Assembly (NCBI RefSeq): GCF_031180975.1
Contig: NZ_JAPSLI010000012.1
Location: forward strand, 1-64,000
Source of the DNA: Microbacterium sp.
GTDB taxonomy: Bacteria > Actinomycetota > Actinomycetes > Actinomycetales > Microbacteriaceae
Direction of reading: 5' to 3'
DNA length: 64,000 nucleotides
Both the position numbers and the translations under genes were made by a program. The notes below the pieces were generated by a model. That model had not been told where the DNA came from. It searched no databases and saw nothing but the letters and a program-made list of their open reading frames with translations. Every line of letters starts with the position of its first letter. Within the stretch, counting starts at the first letter, position 1. Of the stretch, positions 38,031 to 48,332 are shown one piece after another.

Positions 38031-40547
38031 TCACTCCCGGATGCCGGCACCGAAGCGCTCCGCGGCGACCGCCACACCGGCCATCTTCGCCTCGGTCGCC
38101 TCGGCAGACGTCAGCGTGCGGTCCGCTGCGCGGAACCGGAGGGCGAACGTCAGGCTCTTGCGTCCCTCCCCCACGCCCTCGCCCCGGTAGTCATCGACGA
38201 GGCGGATGGACTCCAACAGCGGCCCGGCACCCTCGACGACGGCCGCGCGCAGGTCGGCGGCCGACACACCGGCGTCGACGACCAGAGAGACGTCCTGGGT
38301 CGCGGCGGGGAACGTCGACAGCGATTCGGCGACGACGCGCTCCCCCGCCAGCGTGAGCAGTCGGTCCAGGTCGAGCTCGGCGACGACGGCGCGCCCGGGC
38401 AGGTCGGCGTCGGCGGACACCTGCGGGTGCAGCTCGCCCACGTATCCGATCTCCTCGCCCCGCACCGTGAGCACACCCGCACGACCGGGGTGCAGTGCGG
38501 CGCGGGTCGTCTGCGCGACCTCGATCTCGGCACCGGCGGCGGCGGCGATCACCCGCACCGCATCCAGTGCGTCACCCAGATCGGCGGGCTCCGCCGCCCG
38601 TCCCGGCTGGCGAGGCGTGATGCTCCCGGTGAGCAGCACGCCGACGTGGCGCGGCTGCGGCGGGATCGACGCGTTCAGCTCGGCGAGCGTCTCGTCCGAC
38701 GGGCGCTGCGCCAGCGGTGGGATGAAGTCGGTCCCGTACGCGACGTCCTGCTCCGGGGTGAACACCGTGCCGCTCTCGAAGATCGCGAGGTCGACGAGAC
38801 CCCGGGAGATGTTGCGGTGGGCGGTCTGCAGCAGCCCCGGGATCAGCGAGCGGCGCAGGAACGGCGCCTGCCCGTCCAGCGGATTCGCGAGACGGATGCT
38901 GGGCAGGTGCGCGCCCGACGGGGACGCGTGCAGGTCGTTCTGCTCCTCCGTCGTGAACGGGAACGACGGTGCCTCCACGAAGCCCGCGGCGGCCAGGGCG
39001 TCGGCGACGCGCTTGCGGCCCTGCTGCAGCGGCGTGTATCCGCGCCCGGACGGCGGCACCGGCAGCACGGAGGGGATGCGGTCCAGCCCGTGGATGCGGG
39101 CGACCTCCTCCGCGAGCGTCCACTTGTCGGTGAGGTCGGGGCGCCAGGTCGGCGGGATGACGAACCACCCGCCTTCCCGGGCCCCTGACGCGGTCGACGG
39201 GTTGACCTCGGCGCCGATCGTCTCCAGGGCGCCGGTGATCTCGGCATCGGTGTAGTCGACCCCGATCAGGCCCTGCACGAAACCGGCGGGCAGCTCGATG
39301 CCCTCCACGACGACCTCGGTGTAGAGGGCGCCGCCCTCGTCGGTCAGCGTGCCGCCGGCGAGTTTGACCATCAGGTCGGCGACGCGGCGGGCGGCGACGA
39401 ACGGGATCAGCGGGTCCACGCCGCGTTCGAAGCGCTTGGACGCCTCGCTGGGCAGCTTGTGCCGGCGCGCGGTGCGTGCGATCGTCACCGGGTCGAAGGT
39501 CGCGGCCTCGATGAGCACGTTGCGCGTGCTCTCGCTCATCTCGGTGGTGCCACCGCCCATGACGCCGGCGAGACCGATCGGGCCGGAGCCGTCGGTGATG
39601 AGCAGGTCCTCCGGGTGGAGCGTGCGCTCCTGACCGTCCAGTGTGGTGAGCTTCTCGCCGCGCTCGGCACGCCGCACGGTGATCGTGCCGTCGAGCCGGT
39701 CGAGGTCGTAGCCGTGGATCGGCTGCCCGAGCTCCAGCATCACGTAGTTGGTGATGTCGATGAGCACGCCGAGGGAGCGCATGCCCGCCAGCGTGAGACG
39801 GGCGATCATCCACGGCGGGGTCAGACGCGACGGGTCGACGTCGCGCACGACCCGGGTGACGAACTCGCTCGCGCCCACACGGCCGCGGATCGGGCGGGCG
39901 TCGTCGACGGTCGCGGTCTGCCCGGTGCCGGGCTGCAGCTCCGCGAAGTCGCGCTCGGCGGGGTCGCGGAACGCGGCCCCCGTGGCGTGGGAGTACTCGC
40001 GCGCGACGCCGCGCACCGAGAAGGCGTAACCGCGGTCGGGGGTGACGTTGATGTCGACGGCGACGTCGTCGAGTCCGAGCAGCGCGATCGCGTCGGTGCC
40101 GACCGGTGCGTCGACGCCGAGCTCGGACAGGATGAGGATGCCGTCGTGCTCGTCGCCCAGGCCGAGCTCGCGGGCGGAGGCGATCATGCCGTCCGAGGTG
40201 TGGCCGTACGTCTTGCGCGCGGCGATCGGGAACGGCCCGGGCAGCACGGCGCCGGGCAGGGTCACGACGACCTTGTCACCGGCGGCGAAGTTGCGGGCGC
40301 CGCACACGATGCCGCGCGGCTCCTCCTCGTTCACGTCGACCTGGCACCAGCGGATGGTCTTGCCGTTCTTCTGCGGCTCCTCCTCGAAGGACAGCACCTG
40401 CCCCACGACGACAGGACCGGTGATCTCGAAGCGGTGGACGTCCTCCTCCTCGAAACCGACGCTGACCAGCGCGGCCAGGACATCCTCCGGCGTGGCATCC
40501 GCTGCCACATCCACGTACTCACGCAGCCACGAAAGCGGGACGCGCAT
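38031..40547 (-). CDS. pheT: Phenylalanyl-tRNA synthetase beta subunit
   Basis: This large subunit of the (αβ)2 synthetase has 838 residues. It starts with the typical MRVPLSWLREYVDV, followed by a tRNA-binding (OB) domain at about residues 40-150, B3/B4 editing domains, B5, and a C-terminal ferredoxin-like anticodon-binding domain. Its ATG overlaps the pheS stop by one base (TGATG). Confidence 0.97.
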   Translation of the reverse strand: MRVPLSWLREYVDVAADATPEDVLAALVSVGFEEEDVHRFEITGPVVVGQVLSFEEEPQKNGKTIRWCQVDVNEEEPRGIVCGARNFAAGDKVVVTLPGAVLPGPFPIAARKTYGHTSDGMIASARELGLGDEHDGILILSELGVDAPVGTDAIALLGLDDVAVDINVTPDRGYAFSVRGVAREYSHATGAAFRDPAERDFAELQPGTGQTATVDDARPIRGRVGASEFVTRVVRDVDPSRLTPPWMIARLTLAGMRSLGVLIDITNYVMLELGQPIHGYDLDRLDGTITVRRAERGEKLTTLDGQERTLHPEDLLITDGSGPIGLAGVMGGGTTEMSESTRNVLIEAATFDPVTIARTARRHKLPSEASKRFERGVDPLIPFVAARRVADLMVKLAGGTLTDEGGALYTEVVVEGIELPAGFVQGLIGVDYTDAEITGALETIGAEVNPSTASGAREGGWFVIPPTWRPDLTDKWTLAEEVARIHGLDRIPSVLPVPPSGRGYTPLQQGRKRVADALAAAGFVEAPSFPFTTEEQNDLHASPSGAHLPSIRLANPLDGQAPFLRRSLIPGLLQTAHRNISRGLVDLAIFESGTVFTPEQDVAYGTDFIPPLAQRPSDETLAELNASIPPQPRHVGVLLTGSITPRQPGRAAEPADLGDALDAVRVIAAAAGAEIEVAQTTRAALHPGRAGVLTVRGEEIGYVGELHPQVSADADLPGRAVVAELDLDRLLTLAGERVVAESLSTFPAATQDVSLVVDAGVSAADLRAAVVEGAGPLLESIRLVDDYRGEGVGEGRKSLTFALRFRAADRTLTSAEATEAKMAGVAVAAERFGAGIRE

Positions 40548-41587
40548 CACACCACCATCCCGAACTGCTCGCTGAAGCGCACATCGCCCTCGGCCATGTC
40601 GCGCATGTCCTTCACGTCGCTGCGGAACATCAGGGTCCGCTCGATCCCCATCCCGAACGCGAACCCGCTGTACTCGTCCGGGTCGATCCCGGCGGCGCGC
40701 AGCACGTTGGCGTTCACCATGCCGCATCCGCCCCACTCGATCCAGCGCGCCCCGCCCTTGAAGGTGGGGTGCCAGAGGTCGAGCTCGGCCGACGGCTCGG
40801 TGAAGGGGAAGTAGTTGGTGCGCAGCCGGGTCTTCGCCTCGGGGCCGAACATCTGCCGGGCGAAGTGGTCGAGCGTGCCTTTCAGGTGCGCCATCGTGAT
40901 GCCCTTGTCGATGACCAGCCCCTCGAACTGGCTGAAGACCGGCAGGTGCGTGGCGTCGAACTCGTCGGTGCGGTACGTGCGGCCGGGGCACAGCACGTAG
41001 ATCGGCAGTTCGCGGTCGAGCATGGAACGCACCTGCACAGGGCTGGTGTGGGTGCGCATGACCAGGTGGCGGGCGGCCGGGTCGACGTAGAAGGTGTCCT
41101 GTTCCTGGCGGGCGGGGTGGTCCTCGTCGAAGTTCAGGGCATCGAAGTTGAACCACTCGTGCTCGAGCTCCGGGCCTTCCGCGATCTCCCAGCCCATCCC
41201 CACGAACACGTCGCACACCTGCTCCTGCAGGAGGGAGAGCGGATGCCGGGCGCCGACGCGCGAGCGGGAGGCGACCGCCGTGATGTCCACGCGCTCCGCT
41301 TCGAGGCGGGCGGCGGTCTCCGCGGCGGCGAGCTCGGCCTCCTTTGCCGCGAGCGCCTGGGTGACGCGCCCGCGCCCCTGCCCGATCAGCTTTCCGAAGG
41401 TGGCCTTGTGCTCGGGTGCCACCTGGCGCATCGACGCGTTGAGCGTCGCCAGCGGCGACCCCTCGGCGATGTGCGCGGCGCGGGCGGACTTCAGCTGGGC
41501 GGTGTCGGCTGCGGACTCGATCGCGGCCAGGGCGGCGGCGACAGCCGCTTCGACCGCTTCAGGGGTGATTTCGGGGACGTCAGACAC
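40547..41587 (-). CDS. pheS: Phenylalanyl-tRNA synthetase alpha subunit
   Basis: This class II catalytic subunit has 346 residues, with an N-terminal coiled coil (about 1-90) and class II motifs including ATHLPVFSQFEGL and GMGIERTLMF near the C-terminus. I place the start at the GTG at 41587. TAGACT lies 8 nt upstream and there is no Shine-Dalgarno, fitting a leaderless mRNA. I see no Phe-rich leader upstream. Confidence 0.96.
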   Translation of the reverse strand: MSDVPEITPEAVEAAVAAALAAIESAADTAQLKSARAAHIAEGSPLATLNASMRQVAPEHKATFGKLIGQGRGRVTQALAAKEAELAAAETAARLEAERVDITAVASRSRVGARHPLSLLQEQVCDVFVGMGWEIAEGPELEHEWFNFDALNFDEDHPARQEQDTFYVDPAARHLVMRTHTSPVQVRSMLDRELPIYVLCPGRTYRTDEFDATHLPVFSQFEGLVIDKGITMAHLKGTLDHFARQMFGPEAKTRLRTNYFPFTEPSAELDLWHPTFKGGARWIEWGGCGMVNANVLRAAGIDPDEYSGFAFGMGIERTLMFRSDVKDMRDMAEGDVRFSEQFGMVV

Positions 41588-41637
41588 GAGAACCGAGTCT
41601 ACCGGTGCGGCCGTCACCGCCCGGCATCCGCCCGCCG

Positions 41638-42573
41638 TCAGGGCTGTGTGGGAGGCATCCCGCCCGCGTCGAACCTGCCCGCTCCGCGCTGCATGGCGAT
41701 CACCTCGGTCACCGTGGACTCGTCGTGAAGGCGCGGGTCGGTCCCGGCATCCGGCGGGGCGATGCCGCGCACCTTCGGCGAGCGGCGCGTGCGATCTTCG
41801 ACGACCTTCGCCACCCAGGCGAGGATGAGGCAGAGCACGATGTAGATGCCGCCGATGATGAAGGCCGACTGCAGGATGGGCCGTCCCTGCTGTGACGTGA
41901 GCTGCTTGGCGTAGTACAGCAGTTCGGGATACGTGATGATGAACCCGAGTGCGGTGTCCTTCAGGGTGACGACGAGCTGGGCGATGATGACCGGCAGCAT
42001 CGCCCGGATCGCCTGCGGCAGCAGAATGAACCGCATCACGCCGCTCTTGCGCAGGCCGATGGCATAGCCGGCCTCCTTCTGACCGCGGGGCAGCGATTCC
42101 ACACCCGCGCGCAGCACCTCGGCGAGCACCGAGCCGTTGTATGCCATCAGGCCCAGCACCACCGCCCAGTACGGATCCATGCGGACGCCGAGCACAGGCA
42201 GGCCGTAGTAGAGCAGCATCATGAAGACCAGCACGGGTACGGCGCGGAACAGCTCGATGACGACCGTGACCGGCAAACGCACCCACGCATGCTCGGAAAG
42301 CCGTCCGATCGCCAGCACGAAACCGAGTGCCAGTGCGAGCACGGCTGCAAGGGCGAACGCCCCGAGTGTGTTGCCGAGCGCTTTGAAGATGCCGGCCCAC
42401 ACCGCGCTGAACGTGAAGACGTACCACTTCTGCGGGTCGAACTGGCCGGTGACGGCCATCCGATAGATCAGGAAACCGAGGATCCCGAGTACCAGGAGCA
42501 CGGTGAGGACGGCGAGGATGCGGTTGCGTGCGACGGCCCGCGGCCCCGGCACGTCGTAGAGGACGGAAGTCAT
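41638..42573 (-). CDS. gluD: Amino acid ABC transporter permease (GluD-like)
   Basis: This polytopic membrane protein of 311 residues has a long hydrophilic C-terminal tail and the polar-amino-acid permease EAA loop (EVLRAGVESLPRGQKEAGYAIGL). It overlaps the GluC-like gene by an ATGA. By arrangement and sequence the four genes match the corynebacterial glutamate importer gluABCD, though other polar amino acids are possible. Confidence 0.87.
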   Translation of the reverse strand: MTSVLYDVPGPRAVARNRILAVLTVLLVLGILGFLIYRMAVTGQFDPQKWYVFTFSAVWAGIFKALGNTLGAFALAAVLALALGFVLAIGRLSEHAWVRLPVTVVIELFRAVPVLVFMMLLYYGLPVLGVRMDPYWAVVLGLMAYNGSVLAEVLRAGVESLPRGQKEAGYAIGLRKSGVMRFILLPQAIRAMLPVIIAQLVVTLKDTALGFIITYPELLYYAKQLTSQQGRPILQSAFIIGGIYIVLCLILAWVAKVVEDRTRRSPKVRGIAPPDAGTDPRLHDESTVTEVIAMQRGAGRFDAGGMPPTQP

Positions 42574-43226
42574 CGGGCGATCCTCCAGCGGTTCTCGAGA
42601 TGGCGCTGTACCGCGCTCATCAGCAGCACCAGCACGACGAACACGACGGCGACCCAGAGCAGGACCTCCATCGGGTTCCCGGGCCGATCCGGCGCATCAT
42701 TGATCGTGGCGCGAAGGGCGGCGAGTTCGGCGACCGAGAAGCCCGCCGCGACGGTGGTGTTCTTCAACAACGCGATGAACACGCTCATCATCGGAGGCAC
42801 GACCGACCGGAACGCCTGCGGCAGGACGACCAGGGTCATCACCTTCCCGAACGGCAATCCGATCGCGCGCGCCGCTTCGGCCTGCCCCACCGGCACGGTG
42901 CTGATGCCGGCGCGGAGCACCTCGGCGACGTACGTCGCGGTGTAGACGCCGATGGCGAGGATGCCGAGGACCGTGTTCGACAGTTCGGGGAGCCCGAGCT
43001 GCGGGTAGCCGAACACGAAGAAGAAGAAGACCAGTGTGAGCGGCGTGTTGCGGACCAGGTTGACGTACACCGTTCCCACACCGCGCGCGATGGGCACCGG
43101 CGCGACGCGCATCGCCCCGACAACGACTCCGAGCACGAGCGCGATGAGCCCGCCGACGAGGAACACGAGGAGGGTGTTCCCGATGGCCTGGCTCCACAGG
43201 TCGAGGTTGCCGAAGATCACGTCCAC
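42570..43226 (-). CDS. gluC: Amino acid ABC transporter permease (GluC-like)
   Basis: This permease of 218 residues has the HisM/GluC-type EAA loop (EVLRAGISTVPVGQAEAARAIGL). It starts with GTG and partners the GluD-like permease as a heterodimer. It lies downstream of a hairpin that separates it from the binding-protein gene. Confidence 0.9.
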   Translation of the reverse strand: MDVIFGNLDLWSQAIGNTLLVFLVGGLIALVLGVVVGAMRVAPVPIARGVGTVYVNLVRNTPLTLVFFFFVFGYPQLGLPELSNTVLGILAIGVYTATYVAEVLRAGISTVPVGQAEAARAIGLPFGKVMTLVVLPQAFRSVVPPMMSVFIALLKNTTVAAGFSVAELAALRATINDAPDRPGNPMEVLLWVAVVFVVLVLLMSAVQRHLENRWRIAR

Positions 43227-43257
43227 GCAGTCGTCTCCTTCTCAGCTGCCGGGGAGC

Positions 43258-43287
43258 GGGCGGCCCTGGACGATGCCGGGGCCGCCC
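43258..43287. terminator. Intercistronic hairpin between gluB and gluC
   Basis: A 9-bp stem GGGCGGCCC / GGGCCGCCC with a 12-nt loop lies 6 nt after the gluB stop. There is no U-run. It probably tunes the ratio of binding protein to permease, as in the Liv-like operon. Confidence 0.7.
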
Positions 43288-43293
43288 AGTCGA

Positions 43294-44208
43294 TCAGTAC
43301 GCGTCGACTTCGGGCTGCTCGACCTCGATGCCCGAGTCACCGAGGTTCTTGTCGAAGATCGCCTGCCAGATGTCGCCGCCCTCGGTGAAGAGGTCGTTGA
43401 TGTGCGCGCGCAGCGCGTCGTCGCCCTTCTTGAGGCCGACGCCGTAGCGCTCCTCGGTGAACAGGCCGCCGGTGACCTTCACGTCGTCCGGGTACTGCGC
43501 GGCGTAGCCGATCAGGATCGCCTGGTCGGTGGTGACCGCGTCGACCTTGCCGTCGATCAGGTCCTGCACGCAGGCGGAGTACAGGTCGTACTCCTGGGTG
43601 TCGATCTCGGGGAAGTTGGCCTTGATGTTCTGGATCGGAGTGGAGCCGGTCGCCGAGCACACCTTCTTGCCGTTGAAGTCCTCGAGCTTGTCGGCCTCGG
43701 GTGCGTCCTTCGCGACCAGGAGCCCCTGCCCGGTGATGAAGTACGGACCGGCGAAGTCGATCTGCTCCTTGCGCTTGTCGTTGATCGAGTAGGTGCCGAC
43801 GTAGTAGTCGATGTCGCCGTTCACGATCGCCTGCTCCCGGTTGGCGGAGGCGATCGGCTTGAACTCGATCCTGTCCTCGTCGTAGCCGAGCGACGCCGCG
43901 ATCCAACGGGCGATGTCGATGTCGAAGCCGGTGCGCTCGTTGGTGGTCACGTCGAGGTAGCCGAGACCGGGCTGGTCCTCCTTGACGCCGACGATGACCT
44001 TGTCGCGCTCCTGGATGGCGTCGAACGTGGGGCTGCCCTCGAGCTGGACGTCTTCCGCCACCTCGAACCAGGCGCCCTCCTCCTCGCCCTCTCCCCCGCC
44101 GCCGGTGCCGCCACCGGGGCTGGTCGGGCTTCCGCTGTTGCAACCGGTCAGCGCGAGCAGCGCGGCCGCCGCGATGCCGATGCCTGTCAGAGTCCGTGTG
44201 CGTCGCAT
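43294..44208 (-). CDS. gluB: Glutamate-type ABC transporter substrate-binding lipoprotein (GluB-like)
   Basis: This lipoprotein of 304 residues has the lipobox ALTGC and a Gly-rich linker. The class-I-type solute-binding (SBP_bac_3) fold shows RTGFDIDIARWIAASLGY and the ...DAVTTDQAIL segment. It binds a polar amino acid, most likely glutamate by analogy with gluABCD. Confidence 0.92.
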   Translation of the reverse strand: MRRTRTLTGIGIAAAALLALTGCNSGSPTSPGGGTGGGGEGEEEGAWFEVAEDVQLEGSPTFDAIQERDKVIVGVKEDQPGLGYLDVTTNERTGFDIDIARWIAASLGYDEDRIEFKPIASANREQAIVNGDIDYYVGTYSINDKRKEQIDFAGPYFITGQGLLVAKDAPEADKLEDFNGKKVCSATGSTPIQNIKANFPEIDTQEYDLYSACVQDLIDGKVDAVTTDQAILIGYAAQYPDDVKVTGGLFTEERYGVGLKKGDDALRAHINDLFTEGGDIWQAIFDKNLGDSGIEVEQPEVDAY

Positions 44209-44245
44209 GTGCGTCTCCTTCGTGTGCTGTGGGTGCAGGGATGGG

Positions 44246-44995
44246 TCAGTGGGTGAGCAGCTTGGAGAGGAAGTCCTTGGCCCTCGTGCTCTTCGGGTTC
44301 GTGAAGAACTCCTCGGGCGTCGCCTCCTCGACGATCTGCCCGTCGGCCATGAACACCACGCGGTTGGCCGCCTTGCGGGCGAAGCCCATCTCGTGCGTCA
44401 CCACGATCATGGTCATGCCCTCGTGCGCGAGGCCGACCATGACGTCGAGCACCTCGTTGATCATCTCCGGGTCCAGCGCGCTGGTGGGCTCGTCGAACAG
44501 CATCACCTTCGGGCGCATGGCGAGTGCCCGCGCGATCGCGACGCGCTGCTGCTGGCCGCCGGAGAGCTGCGCGGGCAGCTTGGACGCCTGCTGGGCGACG
44601 CCGACGCGCTCCAGCAGCGCCATCGCCTCCTTCTCGGCATCCGCCTTCTTCATGCCGCGGACCTTGATCGGGCCGAGTGTGACGTTGTCGAGGATCGTGA
44701 GGTGTGCGAACAGGTTGAACGACTGGAAGACCATCCCGACGTCCGCGCGCAGGGTGGCCAGGCCCTTGCCCTCGGCGGGCAGCGCCTTCCCGTCGATGCG
44801 GATCTCACCGCTCGTGATCGTCTCGAGTCGGTTGATCGTGCGGCACAGGGTGGACTTGCCCGACCCGGACGGCCCGATGACGACGACCACCTCGCCCCTG
44901 TTCACCGTCAGGTTGATGTCCTTGAGCGCGTGGAACTCGCCGTAATGCTTCTGGACGTTCTCGACCACCACGAGGGCGTCGCTGCTCTCTGCCAT
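44246..44995 (-). CDS. gluA: Amino acid ABC transporter ATPase (GluA-like)
   Basis: This ATPase of 249 residues has Walker [10 protein letters not shown], the signature [16 protein letters not shown] and Walker [15 protein letters not shown], the polar-amino-acid (GlnQ) type. It is the first gene of the operon. TAGTGT ends 6 nt before the ATG and may be the -10 of a near-leaderless transcript, although a GGAG also lies close to the ATG. Confidence 0.94.
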   Translation of the reverse strand: MAESSDALVVVENVQKHYGEFHALKDINLTVNRGEVVVVIGPSGSGKSTLCRTINRLETITSGEIRIDGKALPAEGKGLATLRADVGMVFQSFNLFAHLTILDNVTLGPIKVRGMKKADAEKEAMALLERVGVAQQASKLPAQLSGGQQQRVAIARALAMRPKVMLFDEPTSALDPEMINEVLDVMVGLAHEGMTMIVVTHEMGFARKAANRVVFMADGQIVEEATPEEFFTNPKSTRAKDFLSKLLTH

Positions 44996-45074
44996 GACTC
45001 CACACTAGGAGCACGCCAGTGCCGCCACGTGTACCGGACTCGGTGTTTACCGATTCGTGACCAGGGCGTTCGCG

Positions 45075-45881
45075 TCAGCCGACGGTTCGGTGCGCGAACG
45101 CGCTCTCGTACAGGCAGACGCTGGCGGCCGTGGCGAGGTTGAGCGATTCGGCACGTCCGAAGATGGGCAGCCGCAGGGCGCGGTCGGCGAGACCCAACGC
45201 GGCGTCCTCCAGTCCGCGGGCCTCGTTGCCGAACAGCCACGCCGTGGGACGCTCCAGCACCCCCTCGGCGCGTGCCTGAAGCAGGTCCTCGCCCTTCACG
45301 TCGGCCGCGATCACCTGCATCCCGGCTCCGCGCGCCCTGCCCACGACGTCGGCGAGGTCGCCGCCCACCGAGATCGGCAGGTGGAACAGCGAACCGGTGG
45401 TCGAGCGCACCACCTTCGGGTTGTACGGGTCGACCGTGCGGCCGGTGAGCACGACGGCATCCGCTCCCGACGCGTCGGCGGCGCGGATGATCGTGCCGAG
45501 GTTGCCCGGGTCGCGCACCTCCTCGCAGATCGCGACGAGGCGAGGGGATGCCGCGAAGATGTCGCGCACCGAGCTCGGCGTCTGCCTGGCGACGGCGACG
45601 ACGCCCTGCGGGGTCACGGTGTCGGCCATGGCGGACAGCACGAACTCCGTCACGAACTCGGCCGTCAACCCGGCGTCCTGCGCCTGCTGGCGCAGATCGG
45701 CGTGCTTCTCCCAGCTGGTAGGCGTGACGAACAGCTCGATGATGGCCTCGGGGCGGTACGTCAGCGCCTCACGGACCGCCTGCGGACCCTCGAGGAGGAA
45801 GAGGCCCGTCTCGGTGCGGGCACTGCGCTTGGTGAGTTTGGCGACGGCACGGACACGGGGGGAACGGGGGTTCTCCAGCAC
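45075..45881 (-). CDS. TrmH/SpoU family RNA 2'-O-methyltransferase
   Basis: This protein of 268 residues has an N-terminal substrate-binding domain and a C-terminal SpoU domain with the three family motifs (EEVRDPGNLGTIIRAADA, WLFGNEARGL, LPIFGRAESLNLATAA). It uses S-adenosylmethionine to methylate rRNA or tRNA; the target is not predictable. In related genomes it sits upstream of pheS. The start is GTG with TAGACT 6 nt upstream, a leaderless pattern. Confidence 0.92.
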   Translation of the reverse strand: MLENPRSPRVRAVAKLTKRSARTETGLFLLEGPQAVREALTYRPEAIIELFVTPTSWEKHADLRQQAQDAGLTAEFVTEFVLSAMADTVTPQGVVAVARQTPSSVRDIFAASPRLVAICEEVRDPGNLGTIIRAADASGADAVVLTGRTVDPYNPKVVRSTTGSLFHLPISVGGDLADVVGRARGAGMQVIAADVKGEDLLQARAEGVLERPTAWLFGNEARGLEDAALGLADRALRLPIFGRAESLNLATAASVCLYESAFAHRTVG

Positions 45882-46006
45882 GGTCTCAGTCTAGGGACAC
45901 AGCGGGACCAGCCGAGCATCGCTGCGACGCGGGACGTGGTTAGCAGTACCCCGGACGCCTGAGCAAGGGGCGCGCGCATCGGGCCGAATCGCTCTATGAC
46001 GGCAGT

Positions 46007-46333
46007 ATGCAGATCATCACGTACGCGGGAGACGAGTATTTGACCGGGGACGCGATCGCGAGCGCGTTGCTGGCGTACAGCCGCGCGCTGGGGGAAGAAG
46101 ATCGCGCGGAGGTCGTCGAGATACCGATTCGAGACGAGGACGGCTCGGTCGTCACAGCGAAGTTCCTGATCGGGCCGGCGAGCCAGATCGTGGCCAAGAG
46201 CGTGACGGGGCATGGGCCGGAACTTGAGGATCCCGAACTGGTTCAGCGGTTGCAGCAGCTGACCCGCGGGGTCGAGTCGCCTGCGGGCGGCGCACTGGAG
46301 GCCTCGGACGAGATGAATCGGCAGTTCGACTGA
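46007..46333 (+). CDS. Hypothetical protein
   Basis: This 108-residue soluble protein is mildly acidic and has no domain I recognise. The regular alternation in residues 1-65 (two helices, then strands ending in [15 protein letters not shown]) looks like a real fold, and codon usage matches the neighbours. It starts with ATG and has no clear Shine-Dalgarno. It converges on the rplT operon and shares the terminator hairpin at 46344-46377. Confidence 0.7.
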   Translation: MQIITYAGDEYLTGDAIASALLAYSRALGEEDRAEVVEIPIRDEDGSVVTAKFLIGPASQIVAKSVTGHGPELEDPELVQRLQQLTRGVESPAGGALEASDEMNRQFD

Positions 46334-46343
46334 GGTGAAACGC

Positions 46344-46377
46344 GAACGGGTGCCTCCCCGAAAGGAGACACCCGTTC
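46344..46377. terminator. Bidirectional terminator hairpin between the hypothetical gene and rplT
   Basis: Two 14-nt arms, GAACGGGTGCCTCC and GGAGACACCCGTTC, pair with one wobble around a 6-nt loop. It stands between converging genes and close to both stop codons, so it should end both transcripts. There is no clear U-run on either side. Confidence 0.8.
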
Positions 46378-46391
46378 ATGTTGATGTCGGA

Positions 46392-46778
46392 TCAGGCAGC
46401 CGACTTCGGAGCGTTGACGTCCGAGGGCAGAGCCTTCTTCGCGACCTCGACGAGGGCGGCGAACGCACCCTGGTCGGTCACGGCGAGCTCGGCGAGCATG
46501 CGGCGGTCGACCTGGACGCCGGCGAGGCCGAGGCCCTGGATGAAGCGGTTGTAGGTGATGCCGTTCTGGCGGGCAGCGGCGTTGATGCGCTGGATCCACA
46601 GACGACGGAAGTCGCCCTTGCGCTTGCGGCGGTCACGGTACGCGTAGACGAGCGAGTGGGTGACCTGCTCCTTCGCCTTCCGGTACAGACGCGAACGCTG
46701 ACCGCGGTAACCCGACGCGCGCTCGAGGATGACCCGACGCTTCTTGTGCGCGTTGACTGCGCGCTTGACTCTTGCCAT
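46392..46778 (-). CDS. rplT: Ribosomal protein L20
   Basis: This basic protein of 128 residues has the family N-terminus [14 protein letters not shown] and internal [19 protein letters not shown]. It is essential for early 50S assembly. It is the last gene of infC-rpmI-rplT and is followed by a terminator hairpin. Confidence 0.98.
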   Translation of the reverse strand: MARVKRAVNAHKKRRVILERASGYRGQRSRLYRKAKEQVTHSLVYAYRDRRKRKGDFRRLWIQRINAAARQNGITYNRFIQGLGLAGVQVDRRMLAELAVTDQGAFAALVEVAKKALPSDVNAPKSAA

Positions 46779-46810
46779 TTCTCTGTCTTCCTATTCCTGC
46801 GTTCGGGCGC

Positions 46811-47005
46811 TCAGCGGCCGAGGAGCTTCTTGGCGACCTTGGTGTCGTTCTTCGACAGCACCTGGTCCTGGTTCAGGCGGCGGGTGCGGCGGCTCGACTT
46901 GTGCTCGAGGTTGTGGCGCATGCCGGCCTGCTGCTTCTTCAGCTTTCCGCTGCCGGTGATCTTGAAGCGCTTCTTCGCACCCGAGTGGGTCTTCTGCTTC
47001 GGCAT
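46811..47005 (-). CDS. rpmI: Ribosomal protein L35
   Basis: This 64-residue basic protein begins [15 protein letters not shown], the L35 signature. It lies between infC and rplT as in most bacteria. The gap to infC contains a small hairpin (CCCGCT-GAGAG-AGCGGG, 47048-47064). Confidence 0.97.
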   Translation of the reverse strand: MPKQKTHSGAKKRFKITGSGKLKKQQAGMRHNLEHKSSRRTRRLNQDQVLSKNDTKVAKKLLGR

Positions 47006-47078
47006 CTTCTCTTCCTTCGTGTGGCGCCCTGCTGGGCGACGGTGGTACCCGCTGAGAGAGCGGGAGACTGCGGGCGGA

Positions 47079-47681
<603 letters not shown>

Positions 47682-47862
47682 GCGGAGCTCCTTAGACGTG
47701 GGGTTTCGGCCACCGGGACGCGGTTCGCGTCTCGGGCGAAATCGGAGTCACCCACCCTGCCGGCAGCTCAGACGCCGGCTCTGCACCCTGCACCGGTGCG
47801 AACACCGGTCTACCGGTACGCGACCGGCGGAGCGCAAGACCCGGTAGCCTGGAACGGCAAGC

Positions 47863-47916
47863 GCGGGTGGGAATCGAATCCTCTTTCGTACCGGAGCATG
47901 ACACTCCGGAGCCCGC
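47863..47916. other. tRNA-like or paired-stem element between infC and the DUF1844 gene
   Basis: GCGGG (47863-47867) and CCCGC (47912-47916) enclose a perfect 6-bp hairpin CCGGAG-CATGACA-CTCCGG (47891-47909) and a GGGAATCGAATCC stretch reminiscent of a T-loop. The element sits in the divergent leader region, downstream of a TAGCCT (47844-47849) that could be the -10 for the DUF1844 transcript. It lacks a D-arm and proper T-stem, so it is not called a tRNA. Confidence 0.4.
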
Positions 47917-47942
47917 AGAAGTCTACCAGAAAGCACCACGAA

Positions 47943-48332
47943 GTGACGATTCCGGGATCGGATGCCGCAGACGACCGCCACGAGCGCTGGAAGAAGCAGG
48001 AGGACGCCGCCTCCGCCGCCACCAGGGACATCGCCGACGTCGGCGCCGTCGAGGTGATCACCACCACCGCGGTGCACCTGATGAGTGCCGCCGCGGTCAA
48101 GGTCGGCCTGGCCGACGACCCGGACAGTCAGCTGGATCTCGACGAGGCGCGCAAGCTCATCAACGCCCTCGCCGGCCTCATCACCGCGGGGGCCCCGGAG
48201 ATCAGCGACATGCACGCGCGATCGCTGCGCGACGGACTGCGCTCCCTGCAGCTGGCGTTCCGTGAGGCGTCGGTGATCCCGGACCCGATCGGCAAGGGAC
48301 CGGGCGAGAAGTGGACCGGGCCGGTCACCTGA
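47943..48332 (+). CDS. DUF1844 domain-containing protein
   Basis: This 129-residue protein has the DUF1844 core ([21 protein letters not shown] ... [13 protein letters not shown]), a helical family common beside infC in actinobacteria. The function is unknown. I chose the GTG at 47943 because it fits the family N-terminus; an in-frame ATG at 47898 is possible. It diverges from infC. Confidence 0.85.
   Translation: MTIPGSDAADDRHERWKKQEDAASAATRDIADVGAVEVITTTAVHLMSAAAVKVGLADDPDSQLDLDEARKLINALAGLITAGAPEISDMHARSLRDGLRSLQLAFREASVIPDPIGKGPGEKWTGPVT

Noticed and set aside
47863-47916. A selenocysteine-like tRNA: minus-strand 7-nt loop TGTCATG with central TCA on a 6-bp stem
   Set aside because: No D-arm, no pairing T-stem, no CCA-compatible 3' end, and no selenocysteine genes nearby.
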